Source: Martinezella rhizogenes | GTDB lineage: Bacteria > Pseudomonadota > Alphaproteobacteria > Rhizobiales > Rhizobiaceae | Length of the DNA stretch: 64,000 bases | Assembly (NCBI RefSeq): GCF_027460065.1 | Contig: NZ_JAPYZZ010000002.1 | Coordinates: 309,902-373,901, forward strand | Reading direction: 5' to 3' | Shown here: positions 63,666 through 64,000 of the stretch, piece after piece | Layout of the letters: the number at the start of each line of letters is the position of its first letter | Numbering within the stretch: the stretch's first letter is position 1 | The notes under the pieces: model-generated | Told to the model about the DNA's origin: nothing | Seen by the model: only the letters and a program-made list of their open reading frames with translations | Databases searched by the model: none | Position numbers and translations under genes: made by a program

Positions 63666-63783
63666 GACCTGGCAGCGACCTACTCTCCCGCGTCTTGAGA
63701 CGAAGTACCATTGGCGCTGGGGCGTTTCACGGCCGTGTTCGGAAAGGGAACGGGTGCAGCCGCCCCGCGATAACCACCAGGTC
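63666..63783 (-). rRNA. rrf: 5S ribosomal RNA
   Basis: About 118 bases on the minus strand. The ends GACCTGG and CCAGGTC pair as helix I; internal blocks CGGGGCGGCTGCACCCGTTC, CCGAACACGGCCGTGAAAC and GGGAGAGTAGGTCGCTGCC are typical of alphaproteobacterial 5S. It is followed on the same strand by initiator tRNA, so 23S should lie just beyond the right edge. Confidence 0.93.
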
Positions 63784-64000
63784 GGCAAAACGCAACAACA
63801 TACGTTGTTTTCGAGAAACTGGAGAGCCAAGGCTCTATTTAATTTAACACGTCTCACTTGACCCATCCGTATTCCACCTTTGCTCAACAGTGAGCGGGGC
63901 AGCCATACAGACCAGAGGTCGTCGCGCCTTTTGGCGCGGCCCGTCCGGAGCCCTTCGGGCGTCAGGACAGAACAATGATGTCATCAAGCTTTGCTTGATG
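63784..64000 (-). other. Part of the 23S-5S spacer
   Basis: The last 217 bases do not match the 3' end of 23S rRNA as I know it. They hold hairpins including CATCAAG/CTTGATG at the very edge (63982-64000) and GCGCC/GGCGC near 63930. I read it as internal transcribed spacer; 23S begins outside the window. Confidence 0.55.

Overview
The window looks like a chromosomal or chromid segment of a Rhizobiaceae bacterium, most likely Agrobacterium. The grounds are a tartrate-utilisation operon in the ttuABCDE order known from Agrobacterium vitis, a TetA/TetR pair of the Agrobacterium type, a relic of the rhizobial RHE_PE00001 (DUF1612-like) family, GC-rich coding with dense ABC-transporter catabolic operons, and an rRNA operon end (5S then initiator tRNA-Met, minus strand) at the right edge. 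No 23S or 16S sequence lies inside the window.

Layout: 0.1-6.2 kb, GlxA/SouR-like AraC regulator divergent from the four-subunit sarcosine oxidase operon soxBDAG. 6.3-13.6 kb, cold-shock protein and a Ugp-like sugar or glycerophosphodiester ABC operon (binding protein, two permeases, ATPase, phosphodiesterase) with a divergent ROK repressor. 13.7-15.7 kb, divergent tetA/tetR with three operator-like palindromes. 16.2-26.0 kb, an AmiC/AmiR (ANTAR antiterminator) module, a leader with an intrinsic terminator, then a Urt/Fmd-type amide transporter, a two-domain nitrilase-superfamily enzyme and an Fe-type alcohol dehydrogenase. 26.0-35.0 kb, an accessory zone full of decayed genes (DUF4394, fasciclin, DoxX, RecQ, VOC, HxlR) between intact small enzymes and regulators. 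35.0-41.2 kb, tartrate operon ttuA<>ttuBCDE. 41.3-53.9 kb, two convergent operons that appear to form one methyl-amine/methyl-amino-acid degradation unit: reductase, aminotransferase and FAD hydroxyacid dehydrogenase (plus strand), and Rieske oxygenase, peptidase-ATPase fusion, amino-acid ABC transporter, glutathione-dependent formaldehyde dehydrogenase and Gfa (minus strand), with a LysR regulator. 54-62 kb, a recombinase relic, then a LacI-regulated inositol-like sugar ABC operon with a MocA-type dehydrogenase and a TIM-barrel isomerase, ending in a shattered iolC. 62-64 kb, relics, an AT-rich tract, initiator tRNA-Met and 5S rRNA.

The strongest unexplained signal is a 21-bp inverted repeat (arms TTGTTTAG / CTAAACAA, 5-bp spacer) found both in front of the reductase operon and, with one mismatch, in the Rieske/LysR intergenic region 11.6 kb away. 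It ties the two operons into one likely LysR regulon for oxidative demethylation coupled to glutathione-dependent formaldehyde oxidation. Two protein architectures also stand out: an M14-like peptidase fused in frame to an ABC ATPase, and a tandem nitrilase whose second half has lost the catalytic cysteine. All assignments come from reading the sequence; no database search was run.
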